In this document: positions 1 through 9,648 of the stretch, in pieces | Position numbering within the stretch: the stretch's first letter is position 1 | Layout of the letters: each line of letters starts with the position of its first letter | Assembly (NCBI GenBank): GCA_963975425.1 | Contig: CAXBGS010000003.1 | Location: forward strand, 620,001-684,000 | Direction: 5' to 3' | Origin: CAXBGS01 sp963975425 | GTDB lineage: Bacteria > Planctomycetota > Planctomycetia > Pirellulales > Pirellulaceae | DNA length: 64,000 bases | Translations under genes and position numbers: made by a program | The notes under the pieces: model-generated | What the model was told of the DNA's origin: nothing | The model's database searches: none | What the model saw: the letters and a program-made list of their open reading frames with translations, nothing else

Positions 1-120
1 GTGAATTTCCACGGCGTTGTAAATCGTCGGCAAGGCGCCTTCGGGGAACTCGGCGTCAAAGGTCGATCCGATCACTTGAGTGATTTTACCGACCACTCGT
101 TGTTCAGTTTGGGTAGACAT
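1..120 (-). CDS. atpD: F-type ATP synthase beta subunit, N-terminus only (cut by window edge)
   Basis: Only the first 40 codons are inside the window. The start ATG is the complement of 118-120 and the reading begins MSTQTEQRVVGKITQVIGST, the usual beginning of the F1 beta subunit, which carries the catalytic nucleotide sites of ATP synthase. It lies 98 bp downstream of atpG on the same strand, the normal order A-G-D of an atp operon, so the identity is secure despite the truncation. The spacer to atpG shows no hairpin that I could recognise. Confidence 0.93.
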   Translation of the reverse strand, partial: MSTQTEQRVVGKITQVIGSTFDAEFPEGALPTIYNAVEIH

Positions 121-218
121 GTTTCGGCTTAATTAAAACGCGGGATGTGGCTTGTTAGGGTGTGGGGTCGCGACCGAACGTCACGATCTTTCTCGATGTG
201 GGAAAGACTTTTGTTTGG

Positions 219-1106
219 TTAGTTCTCCAGTGCCTCGACGCCACCGATGATTTCCATGATCTCGCCAGTGATCTGGCTTTGGCGTGCGCGGTTATAGGTC
301 ATTGAGAGTTGCTTGATCATGTCGCCGGCGTTCTCGGTGGCACCTTTCATCGCGATCATCCGAGCGACTTGCTCGCTAACCGCAGCATCAAGGAAACACT
401 TGAACAGACGAACCTTAAAGCTTGTGGGAACGACCTCTTCGAGAATGCTTTCGGCCGACGGCAGCAGTTCGTACTCGGCGGAGCTTTCATCGGCCGCGGA
501 CGTTTCCGAATCGTCACCGCCCAGCGAGCCCAGCGGCAACAGTGTCTCGATCGTCGGAATCTGCTTACTGGTGCTGATGAACTTTGTGTAGACAACGTCC
601 AGACGATCGATTTGACCGGTGATGTACCGAGACAAATAAGTCTCTGCGATTTTTTCGACTTCGTCGTAGGCCGGCTGATCTTCAAAATTGGTGTGCTTTT
701 CGTCGACCTCAACGCCGCGAAACGACAGACCGGTGATGCCTCGTTTGCCGCTAACATCAACGACGGTATTCGGGACCGATTCCTGCAGCTCTTTGATCCG
801 TGGAGCCGCCAACCTCAGCACGCTGCTGTTGTAACCGCCACACAAACCACGATTACTGGAAAGCACCAAGACGCGCGCCGAATTTGTTGTCGGGCGTTTC
901 TCTAATAACGGATGTGCGACATCCAAACCGGATGCAGCCAATCGGCTAACGATCTTTGTAATCTGGTCCGTATAGGCCGTCGCGGCCGACGCCCGATCCA
1001 TCGCTTTCTTGTAACGCGCGGTTGCGATCAGTTCCATCGTCCGCGTGATCTTGCGAATATTGCGGATCGACTTGCGTCGTTTATCAAGGGCTCTTGCGTT
1101 GGCCAT
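219..1106 (-). CDS. atpG: F-type ATP synthase gamma subunit
   Basis: A 295-residue central rotor shaft subunit of F1. Both conserved ends are present: the N-terminal helix (RRKSIRNIRKITRTMELIA, residues 10-28) and the C-terminal helix (MTYNRARQSQITGEIMEI). The middle contains GGYNSSV-type sequence around residue 90. An acidic insertion, Gly/Asp/Glu/Ser-rich at about residues 194-213, is not part of the core fold and probably forms a surface loop. The gene lies between atpA (63 bp upstream) and atpD (downstream) in the same orientation. Confidence 0.96.
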   Translation of the reverse strand: MANARALDKRRKSIRNIRKITRTMELIATARYKKAMDRASAATAYTDQITKIVSRLAASGLDVAHPLLEKRPTTNSARVLVLSSNRGLCGGYNSSVLRLAAPRIKELQESVPNTVVDVSGKRGITGLSFRGVEVDEKHTNFEDQPAYDEVEKIAETYLSRYITGQIDRLDVVYTKFISTSKQIPTIETLLPLGSLGGDDSETSAADESSAEYELLPSAESILEEVVPTSFKVRLFKCFLDAAVSEQVARMIAMKGATENAGDMIKQLSMTYNRARQSQITGEIMEIIGGVEALEN

Positions 1107-1169
1107 GGACAGCGTCGAAGGGTATGGAACGGATACTGGAAGGGAAAAGCGGACAAACGAGATCGGCGA

Positions 1170-2690
<1,521 letters not shown>

Positions 2691-2702
2691 GAGTCATTTC
2701 TA

Positions 2703-3323
2703 CTACGAAGTGAACTGTTCGAATTTTTGTAAGAGCTGAGCTGAAAAACCGTCTCGCGTTCGGCGAGCCAATGTGTTCAACCGGTTGGCGACACTGCTGT
2801 CGAAGACCTTGTCGCCGACACGGATGACCATGCCTCCGATCAAGTCGGGATCGACTGATTCTTGCAGCCGAACCTCTTTATTCATGGTTTGGCCAAGCCG
2901 CTGTGTGATTTGTTGACGCAGGTTGTCATCCAAGGGAACGGCCGTTTTGACGAGAGCCAAAACGCGTCCCATCATGTCATCATGAATCGACTCGGCAGCC
3001 TTCCGCACGGCGCCGACGTAACCAAGCCGATCGCGATTGGCCATGACCTTCAGGAATTTGATCAGGACCGGGTGAAACTCATCACCAAAGACGCGATCGA
3101 TCACGCGAATCTTTTCGTCTCCGCTGATCCGCGGCGACGAGAAGGCGGATGACAGCTGCGAGCTGCCGGCGATGTACTCATCGACCAACCGTCGCAGCTG
3201 GTCGATCACTTGATCGGCAACGCCGGCGTTCTGGGCGGCCGAAATCAGAGCCTGGGCATAGGTCATCCCCAGCTGCTCCGCTCCGGTATCGAGCACGGTG
3301 TCGTGTTTAACGTCTTCGCTCAT
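2703..3323 (-). CDS. atpH: F-type ATP synthase delta subunit (OSCP-like)
   Basis: A 206-residue delta subunit, the peripheral-stalk protein joining b to the top of F1. It shows the family pattern: an all-helical N-terminal half (YAQALISAAQNAGVADQV) and a C-terminal half with VDPDLIGGMVIRVGDKVFDSS, close to the signature DPxLIGGxxxxxGDxxxDxS. It sits 2 bp after atpF and 12 bp before atpA, so translation is likely coupled. Confidence 0.94.
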   Translation of the reverse strand: MSEDVKHDTVLDTGAEQLGMTYAQALISAAQNAGVADQVIDQLRRLVDEYIAGSSQLSSAFSSPRISGDEKIRVIDRVFGDEFHPVLIKFLKVMANRDRLGYVGAVRKAAESIHDDMMGRVLALVKTAVPLDDNLRQQITQRLGQTMNKEVRLQESVDPDLIGGMVIRVGDKVFDSSVANRLNTLARRTRDGFSAQLLQKFEQFTS

Positions 3324-3325
3324 GT

Positions 3326-4075
3326 TTAGTTATTGCTTGGAAGTCGTTCCAGTGACTGCCGAATCAGCTCGGCGTGATCATCCGCTTTCAACTCGCGACC
3401 GACGACTTGCTTGGCAACGTTGATCGCCATATCCGAAGTCTGGCCGGCCAAGTCTGATAATGCGACCTTCTTTGCCGTTTCGATATCAGCGATCGCACGG
3501 TCGCGTTGTCGTTCGGCTTCGGCCTTGGCTTCGTCGACGATTCGCTGCCCACTGGCCTCGGCGTCTTTGCGGGCTTCCGCCAACAAGGTCTGCACTTGGC
3601 TGGCCGCATCATCAAGTTTCACCTGATACTGAGACAGCAAATCCTTGGCTTCTGCATTGGCCTTTTCGGCGTTCTGCAGGTCGCCCTGAATCTTGTCTTC
3701 GCGTGCCTTCAGTCCGCCCAGGATGACGGGCCAGACGAACTTTGAGAGGATGGCAAAGACACCCAGAAAGATCGCCAAGTTGCAAATCGCCGATCCGAAA
3801 TCGAACTGCAACAAAGGCGGCGTCCCGGCTTCGTCGCCGTGCCCACCACCGTGACCATCATCACTGCCGTGACCACCGTCCAATGCATGCGCATCGTCAT
3901 GGCCGCCATCGGCGTGATCATGATCATCATGTTCTCCATGATCATGGTCGGCGTGATCTCCTGACGTTTCCGCTGACTTCACTTTTTCATCAGCGGCCGA
4001 CACAGAATTCACTGCGGAACCAACAAACATCGCCAGCGCAACAATGAATGCGGCGCGACCAAACAGAGATAACAT
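3326..4075 (-). CDS. atpF: F-type ATP synthase b subunit with His/Asp-rich extension
   Basis: A 249-residue peripheral-stalk b subunit, longer than the usual 155-175. Seen in order: a probable signal peptide (residues 1-28), a low-complexity His/Asp/Gly-rich stretch (about 41-82, with 11 His), one membrane span (about 93-116) and a long charged coiled coil rich in Ala, Lys, Glu and Gln (about 120-230). The core matches the b family (SKFVWPVILGGLKAREDKI). The extra N-terminal part would lie outside the cytoplasm in a standard b topology. A metal-binding role for the His stretch is only a guess. Encoded between atpE and atpH. Confidence 0.93.
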   Translation of the reverse strand: MLSLFGRAAFIVALAMFVGSAVNSVSAADEKVKSAETSGDHADHDHGEHDDHDHADGGHDDAHALDGGHGSDDGHGGGHGDEAGTPPLLQFDFGSAICNLAIFLGVFAILSKFVWPVILGGLKAREDKIQGDLQNAEKANAEAKDLLSQYQVKLDDAASQVQTLLAEARKDAEASGQRIVDEAKAEAERQRDRAIADIETAKKVALSDLAGQTSDMAINVAKQVVGRELKADDHAELIRQSLERLPSNN

Positions 4076-4158
4076 GGGTAAGCCTTCTAGTTCTCAGCAA
4101 ACAACCGATCCGAATGGAGCAACCAATACGCTCGCATTCGGTAACCAGCCAACGGTTT

Positions 4159-4407
4159 TTAACCGCGAATCAGCAACAAGATCAGTGCGATAACCGTTGC
4201 ACCTTCGATCAGTGCAGCAGAGATCAACATTTGAGTGGAAATCATGCCGCCAGCTTCGGGCTGACGAGCGATCGCGTCCACGGCCGATCCACCGATTCGT
4301 CCGATTCCAAGTCCGGCACCCAAAATTGCCAGACCCATACCAATACCGATACCGATCGTCCCGTAATTGGCAACTTCTTGGGCCAGTAACATCATGACTG
4401 CAAACAT
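4159..4407 (-). CDS. atpE: F-type ATP synthase c subunit (rotor ring)
   Basis: An 82-residue hairpin of two membrane helices joined by the polar loop ARQPEA (residues 47-52), the hallmark of subunit c. The ion-binding carboxylate is Glu68 in SAALIEGATVIAL. Residues that mark sodium-binding rings (Gln in helix 1 and Ser/Thr after the Glu) are not seen: the helix 1 position is Ile and the residue after Glu68 is Gly. I infer a proton-driven ring. It lies between atpB and atpF. The start at 4407 gives a normal length. Confidence 0.95.
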   Translation of the reverse strand: MFAVMMLLAQEVANYGTIGIGIGMGLAILGAGLGIGRIGGSAVDAIARQPEAGGMISTQMLISAALIEGATVIALILLLIRG

Positions 4408-4582
4408 CTTTCAAGTGCTCCTTAGAGTGCTTTCGCTGGATGATCCGGCCGTGCAACGTTTGACGGTTCGGATGAAGTAATAAAGTGATCGTTAAAGTGT
4501 GTTTCGTAATTTCGATCGGCCGCGTCAGGTTCCGCCGGCGACGCATGCCGGTATTGCTCGGGGGCTCTTCACCCGGCAGCCT

Positions 4583-5599
4583 TTATCCGGCCGGATTGGC
4601 CATGGGAGTGATGCGTTCGGGCTGAATCAGTTTGTCCAAATCCATCTGTGCTTCGTCGCTAAACGCATCCATGTCGTGGTCATGATCGTGATCGTCGTGG
4701 TGCGTCGCAACCAGCGAGATGAACAATACGGTCAAGAACGTAAAAATGAACGCCTGCAAGAAACAGATAAACAGTTCCAACAGCGTTAGCACAATGCCGC
4801 CCAAGATCACCATGATCTCGACGCCGTACCCCAAGGACTGCGAATACTTGACCGCGGTAAAAATCAATGCCAAGAAGGCGGCGATCACGAGGTGGCCCGC
4901 CATCATGGTCCCGAACAATCGCATGGCCAACACAACGCACTTGATCAGCAAACCGATCCATTCCAAGACGTACAGCGGAATCCCAATCAACAGCATCTTG
5001 GGGTCATCCCAACCGATCGGGTTGAAGTGCGCCAAGAATGTTTTCAGGCCGGTCTCTCGGATACCGATGAACAGGATCGCGATAAAACTGCCCAACGCCA
5101 AAACGGCGTTCAGCGACAGGTTGCCGGTCGCGGTTCCGCCCAAGTGTGTGTGATGAGTGTTCCCGGTAAACAGATATGCAATGGATCCGATCGGAATCAG
5201 CCCCAGCACGTTTGCAAACAGGATAAAGAAAAAGATCGTCCACACGTAGTAAATATATTTGTCGGTCAGCGGCCCCAAGTTCGGCCGCACGACTTCGTCT
5301 CGAATGAACGTGCACATCGTTTCGAACAACTGCGCCACGCGACCACGCGTGTGATAGGCCGCCAACCCTTCGCCGGAAACGCGAACGCGTCGCGACACAT
5401 ACCAGAAAACCAGGACAACAGCGATCGCCGACACCAACGTCATCATCAAGTGATTCGTGACGGCAAACTGGTAAACGCCGTCTTTGATATTCAACGCCGG
5501 AATATCGCCTCCGCCCGTGTTAATCGAAAACACGGTATCGGTGATCGGATGGGGTACGACGTGTGAGGTCGGATCGGTTGAAGCGAAGAACAGGTTCAT
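4583..5599 (-). CDS. atpB: F-type ATP synthase a subunit with His-rich tail
   Basis: A 338-residue Fo stator subunit forming the proton half-channels. The essential arginine is Arg227 in AMRLFGTMMAGH, matching the family signature xLRLFGNxxAG. Several membrane spans are visible, the last at about 276-298. The tail directly after it is rich in His and Asp (five His at 300-308). The chosen start, ATG at complement 5597-5599, overlaps the stop of the preceding atpI-like gene as ATGA, the same coupling used one gene upstream. A longer frame extends upstream to 5752 but would overlap that gene by 150 bp and is not supported. Confidence 0.94.
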   Translation of the reverse strand: MNLFFASTDPTSHVVPHPITDTVFSINTGGGDIPALNIKDGVYQFAVTNHLMMTLVSAIAVVLVFWYVSRRVRVSGEGLAAYHTRGRVAQLFETMCTFIRDEVVRPNLGPLTDKYIYYVWTIFFFILFANVLGLIPIGSIAYLFTGNTHHTHLGGTATGNLSLNAVLALGSFIAILFIGIRETGLKTFLAHFNPIGWDDPKMLLIGIPLYVLEWIGLLIKCVVLAMRLFGTMMAGHLVIAAFLALIFTAVKYSQSLGYGVEIMVILGGIVLTLLELFICFLQAFIFTFLTVLFISLVATHHDDHDHDHDMDAFSDEAQMDLDKLIQPERITPMANPAG

Positions 5600-6156
5600 C
5601 CCGTGGTCCAAATCTGGCGGTGATTCCGCGAACGGTGCAAATCGGCGTTCAATTTGGCCAGTGTGACAACTTCGACCGAAGTCATCCACACGTACCAAAC
5701 GCCGACCAGAGCAGCAATCTTTTCCGGCTGTAGGCCCAGTTGATAACGGCACAACAAAAACAGTGCAACGGTACCAACCAGTCGCAAAGTCGTTCCCAAC
5801 ATAAACGCCGAGACCAAATCGCCCGAAAGTGCCGATTCGGGCACATCACCAGCGACGCCTGGCGCTAGCGACACATCGGCCCTTGATGCAACCATTGCCG
5901 ATGATGGGTGACCGGATCGCTGGCTGAACCACGCGACCGGGGCCATGGCAACCAGGGCAACCAAGCCGCTGCCGATCGCCACAACGAAAGCGGGCACGAG
6001 AACCGCAGTGTCAACGAGATATGCCACCAGCATCGTCAGCATCGAACCAGCCAACCATGCCAGGGCGACGTGACGCAACGCAACGAGAAACGACTGGCCT
6101 GCAGTCGGTTCACCCGAAGTCGATCCTGACGAATGCGCTTGCATCGAAGAAGTCAA
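5596..6156 (-). CDS. atpI: AtpI-like membrane protein of the atp operon
   Basis: A 186-residue hydrophobic protein with about four predicted spans (roughly 25-47, 50-76, 113-137, 144-163) and a polar loop between the second and third. It sits directly upstream of atpB with ATGA overlaps on both sides, exactly where bacterial atp operons carry the accessory gene atpI/uncI, whose product helps c-ring assembly. Sequence identity to AtpI is weak by eye, so the name relies mainly on position, size and topology. Confidence 0.7.
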   Translation of the reverse strand: MTSSMQAHSSGSTSGEPTAGQSFLVALRHVALAWLAGSMLTMLVAYLVDTAVLVPAFVVAIGSGLVALVAMAPVAWFSQRSGHPSSAMVASRADVSLAPGVAGDVPESALSGDLVSAFMLGTTLRLVGTVALFLLCRYQLGLQPEKIAALVGVWYVWMTSVEVVTLAKLNADLHRSRNHRQIWTTG

Positions 6157-6515
6157 TTGCCGCCGGTTGCTTTTTGTATAAATCGAAACATGCCGTAACT
6201 GAAACCCACCAGAGCCCCCGCCGCCGTCGCGTACGGCGTCGCCTGCCCTAGCCGCGAATCAACCACGATCCCAATCGCCGCAAGCCCCAAAGTGTACCCG
6301 GCCAACTCGATCCCGAGTCCGGCCATCCGCATCCAAGGCCGCGATGGGCCGTCGCTTGATGATGGACCGTCGTTTGATCGCTGAGGACGCCGAGCCGGCG
6401 AATCCGCCGCCTGCTGAGTTTCTGCTGAGGGCGACTTCGACGCGTTCGTTGGTTCTTGCTTGCCGAGGGGACCGCTACGGGTCGGATCATCGTCGTCCGC
6501 ATGCTCACTGATCAC
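6153..6515 (-). CDS. atpZ: AtpZ/ATPase_gene1-like small membrane protein
   Basis: A 120-residue protein with a polar, Ser/Pro/Gln-rich N-terminal half and two membrane spans in the C-terminal half (about 66-85 and 93-112). The segment GLGIELAGYTLGLAAIGIVV followed by a Gly/Ala-rich second span resembles the short AtpZ family found as the first gene of many atp operons. Its stop overlaps the atpI-like start by 4 bp. It is the first gene of the operon, so the promoter should lie just upstream of 6515; I could not identify it with confidence. Confidence 0.72.
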   Translation of the reverse strand: MISEHADDDDPTRSGPLGKQEPTNASKSPSAETQQAADSPARRPQRSNDGPSSSDGPSRPWMRMAGLGIELAGYTLGLAAIGIVVDSRLGQATPYATAAGALVGFSYGMFRFIQKATGGN

Positions 6516-7398
6516 GATCTCACCCTTTTCTCGTTAGTTACAACGGCACCCACATGGCATCAGGTACACCGTAACCGATCGAGCTTGGGCACCAATCGAA
6601 TCCGGGATTGAAACCCGGCCATTGAGGTACACAGTTCACGACGGGCAACAGTTTGACCTCCTTGCCGTAAACCTCCATAGGCAGCGACGGATCGCCGCAC
6701 CAAAAAGTCACATTTAGTCGGCGCGGCCACGCCACCTCGGGGTGCGCCGCAAACTTGCGCGAGCCGCAATCCGCAATCCACTGCGTCCCGCCAAGCCGAA
6801 TGACCAACCTCCGGTGGCGATCGAAAAGACTCAAAAGGAAAGCGTGGACGACAAACGTCCAGGTGGGCTAATCACCCCGCGACGACGACCGCATTGGGGC
6901 GGTCCGGCCCCCTGGTTTTTTAATTTGGCACCGCAAAGCCACCCAGTTGCAGAACAGTCAAACCAGAAAAGCTCTGCCTTTTCTAACGATTAGCCCAGCA
7001 AATCGCGGCATTTCCCGACGAGTCGATCAGGAAATTGAATGTCAAGCCTAGAACAAACGCCAGACCCTTGGCATAATGTTTCAGGTGATGATTGTGCCTT
7101 TACTGCCGCTTGAGACGTCAAAGCAACCCACCATTGCCCCACTCTGGGGCGACATTGCTTTAGCTCTCGGCGAGCCGGGATTTCGCGGACCAACGAAATC
7201 AAAAGGGACGCGTCATATGGCCGCAGGGCAGCTCGTTTTGAGCATTCCGATGGCGGCCGCATGACTCATGACCCGTATCAAATGACCGTTTGGCCGTGCG
7301 ATACGACGAGTTGGCGAAATTCACGACGAAACCCGCATTGTACATTTATCGAACACGTTCAGCTGGCCGGCTGAATCCTGCCGCTGGGAGATGACAAA
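6516..7398. other. Spacer of about 880 bp, no secure gene
   Basis: This divergent spacer separates the head of the atp operon from the DUF4912 gene and must hold both promoters. The only candidate gene is a short frame without a normal start (listed separately). A GC-rich hairpin followed by TTTTTT lies near 6895-6922 but no plus-strand gene ends there. Other open frames in both strands read as low-quality protein. Confidence 0.5.
6538..6834 (-). CDS. Uncertain Trp/Cys-rich small protein or gene remnant
   Basis: An open frame of about 98 codons that starts only at a TTG and stays open upstream to a stop near 6868, with no ATG or GTG. The translation is unusually protein-like for a random frame: RLVIRLGGTQWIADCG early, RLNVTFWCGDPSLPMEVYG in the middle and FNPGFDWCPSSIGYGVP near the end, with three Trp and three Cys spread through it. 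I do not recognise the family. It could be a real small gene with a rare start, or the surviving 3' end of a decayed gene. It lies 22 bp upstream of the atp operon head on the same strand. Confidence 0.3.
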   Translation of the reverse strand: MSLFDRHRRLVIRLGGTQWIADCGSRKFAAHPEVAWPRRLNVTFWCGDPSLPMEVYGKEVKLLPVVNCVPQWPGFNPGFDWCPSSIGYGVPDAMWVPL

Positions 7399-8685
7399 GT
7401 GATCAAGACCGCAGATTTGAAGGCTCAAACGCGACGCGAATTGGCCGACTTGGCTAAGAACTACGGCGTCGATGGCTGGCACGGGATGAAGAAGGACGAA
7501 CTGGTCGATGCGATCGCGAAAGTTCAAAGGCGTTTAAGACGCAAATCAGGTGCCTCGGCCACCACGAAAGAAAAGCCCGAATCTGCGACTCGGTCGACGA
7601 TCCGATCCGCCACAGGCAAGAGCCGTACAGCACGCGTTTCCGCGACGGCCTCGAAATCACGCAGCACCTCCGGTCGAAACGGGGCAGACCGCAAGAGCGG
7701 TTCGGCAAAGTCATCCGCACAAGCCAAGAACGCCAGCAAACCCGCTGCTCCCGCGATTTCCGCCAAGACCGCACGCATCCGATCTCAGATTCGTCGTCGC
7801 CGAGAAACCATGCAACGCAACCGCGACCTGTCCACGGGCACGTTGGTCGGCGGATCGGCAGTCAGCAACGGATCGACACGCTCTCGAGCCGAACAGCCGC
7901 ACCAAGACCGAATCGTCCTGCTGGTCCGCGACTCGTACTGGCTGCAAGCGAACTGGGAAATCACTCGATCCAGCGTCCAACGTGCTCAGTCGGCGATGGC
8001 CGAACGCTGGCACACCGCGACGCCCGTCTTGCGACTGTTGCTGGTCGGTGACATTGCATCCAACGGCGCCGAAACCATCGAACGCGATATCCCGATTCAC
8101 GGTGGAGTCGACAACTGGTACATCGACGTCGCCGAGCCTCCGTGTCGGTTCCGAGTCTTGATCGGATACCTCGCTGAGAACGGCGAATTCTACACCTTGT
8201 GCCGCAGCAACGTCGTCGAAACACCTCGCCCGGGCGAATGCGAACGTCTGGACGAGCACTGGCGCGACATCGCCGAAGATTACGAGCGGATCTATTCACT
8301 CAGCGGTGGCTACGAAACGGCCGCTGGTGACCTAAAGGAAATGTTCGAAGAACGACTGCGCCGCACCATGCCCGTTCGCGGCGACCAGGGGCAAACGGTC
8401 AGCGACGCGACTCTGCTGCGACAAACCAAACTGCCTTTCGATGTCGATGCCGAGCTAATCGTCTTTGGGAAAACCATTTCTGGTGCATCGGTTTCGGTTG
8501 GCGGACGCCCCGTCAAACTGCAGCCCGACGGATCCTTCACCGTGCGTATGGAACTGCCCGACAAGCGACAAGTGTTGCCCGTCACCGCGGAAAGCCGCGA
8601 CGGCCTGCGTCAGCGGACGACCGTGATCGCGGTAGAACGAAACACCAAAGTGATGGAAACGGTTGAAATCGAGGAACACATTTAA
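7399..8685 (+). CDS. Rho_N-like / DUF4912 domain protein
   Basis: A 428-residue cytoplasmic protein. Residues 1-48 look like the Rho N-terminal helix-extended-loop-helix fold (LKAQTRRELADLAKNYGV, then KKDELVDAIAKV). Residues 50-165 are a basic Ser/Ala/Arg/Lys linker. Residues 171-275 match DUF4912, with RIVLLVRDSYWLQANWEI, RLLLVGDI, IPIHGGVDNWYIDV and an extracellular-filament-style RVLIGYL. The C-terminal part is a beta-rich segment (FGKTISGASVSVGGRPVKL) ending in acidic residues. The start is GTG at 7399 with GGGAG at 7386-7390. Its stop overlaps the next ATG (TAATG), so the two are translated together. The function is unknown; nucleic-acid binding by the N-terminal part is inferred. Confidence 0.85.
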   Translation: MIKTADLKAQTRRELADLAKNYGVDGWHGMKKDELVDAIAKVQRRLRRKSGASATTKEKPESATRSTIRSATGKSRTARVSATASKSRSTSGRNGADRKSGSAKSSAQAKNASKPAAPAISAKTARIRSQIRRRRETMQRNRDLSTGTLVGGSAVSNGSTRSRAEQPHQDRIVLLVRDSYWLQANWEITRSSVQRAQSAMAERWHTATPVLRLLLVGDIASNGAETIERDIPIHGGVDNWYIDVAEPPCRFRVLIGYLAENGEFYTLCRSNVVETPRPGECERLDEHWRDIAEDYERIYSLSGGYETAAGDLKEMFEERLRRTMPVRGDQGQTVSDATLLRQTKLPFDVDAELIVFGKTISGASVSVGGRPVKLQPDGSFTVRMELPDKRQVLPVTAESRDGLRQRTTVIAVERNTKVMETVEIEEHI

Positions 8686-9467
8686 TGACGGGCACAAGCT
8701 TTCGCGTCCGTGTTGCTTCCGCGGCGATCCTGTTTGCGTCCGTCTTTTTGCTGCTTTCGCCAAAGAGCTTTGCCGCCGAACCTGTCGCTGCGGATTCGAT
8801 CAACATTCTGTTGATCACCAGTGGCTGTTGCCACGACTATGATTTCCAGACCAAAGCCATGCAACTGGCTTTCGAGCAGCGTGGCGTCGCTGCGGTCTGG
8901 ACCGTCGTTAACGAGGGTGGCAACGGCACCTCTGCGGAAATCGATTATTACGACAACCCGAATTGGGCGCAGGGTTTCGACGTCGTGATCCATAACGAGT
9001 GCTTCGCAAAGACCACCAAAGCTCAATACATCCGCAAAATCACCCAACCGCACCACGAGGGTGCCAACGCCGTCGTGATTCACTGCGCGATGCATACCTA
9101 TCGCGACAGTGACATCGACGACTGGCGAGAAATGCTAGGTGTGACGAGCCGGCGTCACGAGCATAAAAGCAACTACACGGTCGATCTGGTGGCCGCAGAC
9201 CATCCGATCATGGTGGACTTTCCTGATCGCCACCAAATGCCGCTGGACGAGTTGTACGTGATTGAAAAACAGTGGCCCAATATGACTCCGCTCGCTACCA
9301 GCCAAAGCGAAAAAGACCAACGCGTTCATCCGGTGTTTTGGACCAACCGCTATGGCAAGGCAAGAGTCTTCGGCACAACGTACGGGCATTCCAACGAGAC
9401 GTTCGAAGACAAAGTCTTTCTGGACACGCTGACCAACGGAACGAAGTGGGCCGCAGGGCGATTGTAG
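8685..9467 (+). CDS. Secreted ThuA-like domain protein
   Basis: A 260-residue protein with a signal peptide (about 1-30, ending FAA) and a ThuA-like fold of the class I glutamine-amidotransferase type: INILLITSGCCHDYDFQTKA near the start, FDVVIHNECF, NAVVIHCAMHTYR and, near the end, PVFWTNRYGKARVFGTTYGH. ThuA-like proteins are very common in planctomycetes, often linked to sugar use, but their reaction is mostly unproven. The start overlaps the DUF4912 stop by one base. No catalytic Cys-His-Glu triad can be assigned with confidence. Confidence 0.85.
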   Translation: MTGTSFRVRVASAAILFASVFLLLSPKSFAAEPVAADSINILLITSGCCHDYDFQTKAMQLAFEQRGVAAVWTVVNEGGNGTSAEIDYYDNPNWAQGFDVVIHNECFAKTTKAQYIRKITQPHHEGANAVVIHCAMHTYRDSDIDDWREMLGVTSRRHEHKSNYTVDLVAADHPIMVDFPDRHQMPLDELYVIEKQWPNMTPLATSQSEKDQRVHPVFWTNRYGKARVFGTTYGHSNETFEDKVFLDTLTNGTKWAAGRL

Positions 9468-9484
9468 GACTGCCCACGCGATGC

Positions 9485-9537
9485 GCGATCACCCACGTAT
9501 TGCGAGATTACCCACGTATTGCGTTGCGTGATTACCC
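9485..9537. repeat. Imperfect tandem repeat, period 17-19
   Basis: The unit GCGATCACCCACGTATT recurs as GCGAGATTACCCACGTATT and then as a decayed third copy with GATTACCCTCGCG. It fills the spacer between two convergent genes (the ThuA-like gene and folD). Confidence 0.7.
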
Positions 9538-9648
9538 TCGCGGATGCGGGGGCGACTGGTGCTGGACGACATGCACGGCTCGGCAAGCTGACCAAGCGTG
9601 GTTTTCAGGGTGACAAGCACGCGGCTGCCTGCTGCTTGCCAATCGCGT

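Noticed and set aside
6893..6925. GC-rich hairpin followed by a T-run
   Set aside because: It would end a plus-strand transcript, but no plus-strand gene precedes it.
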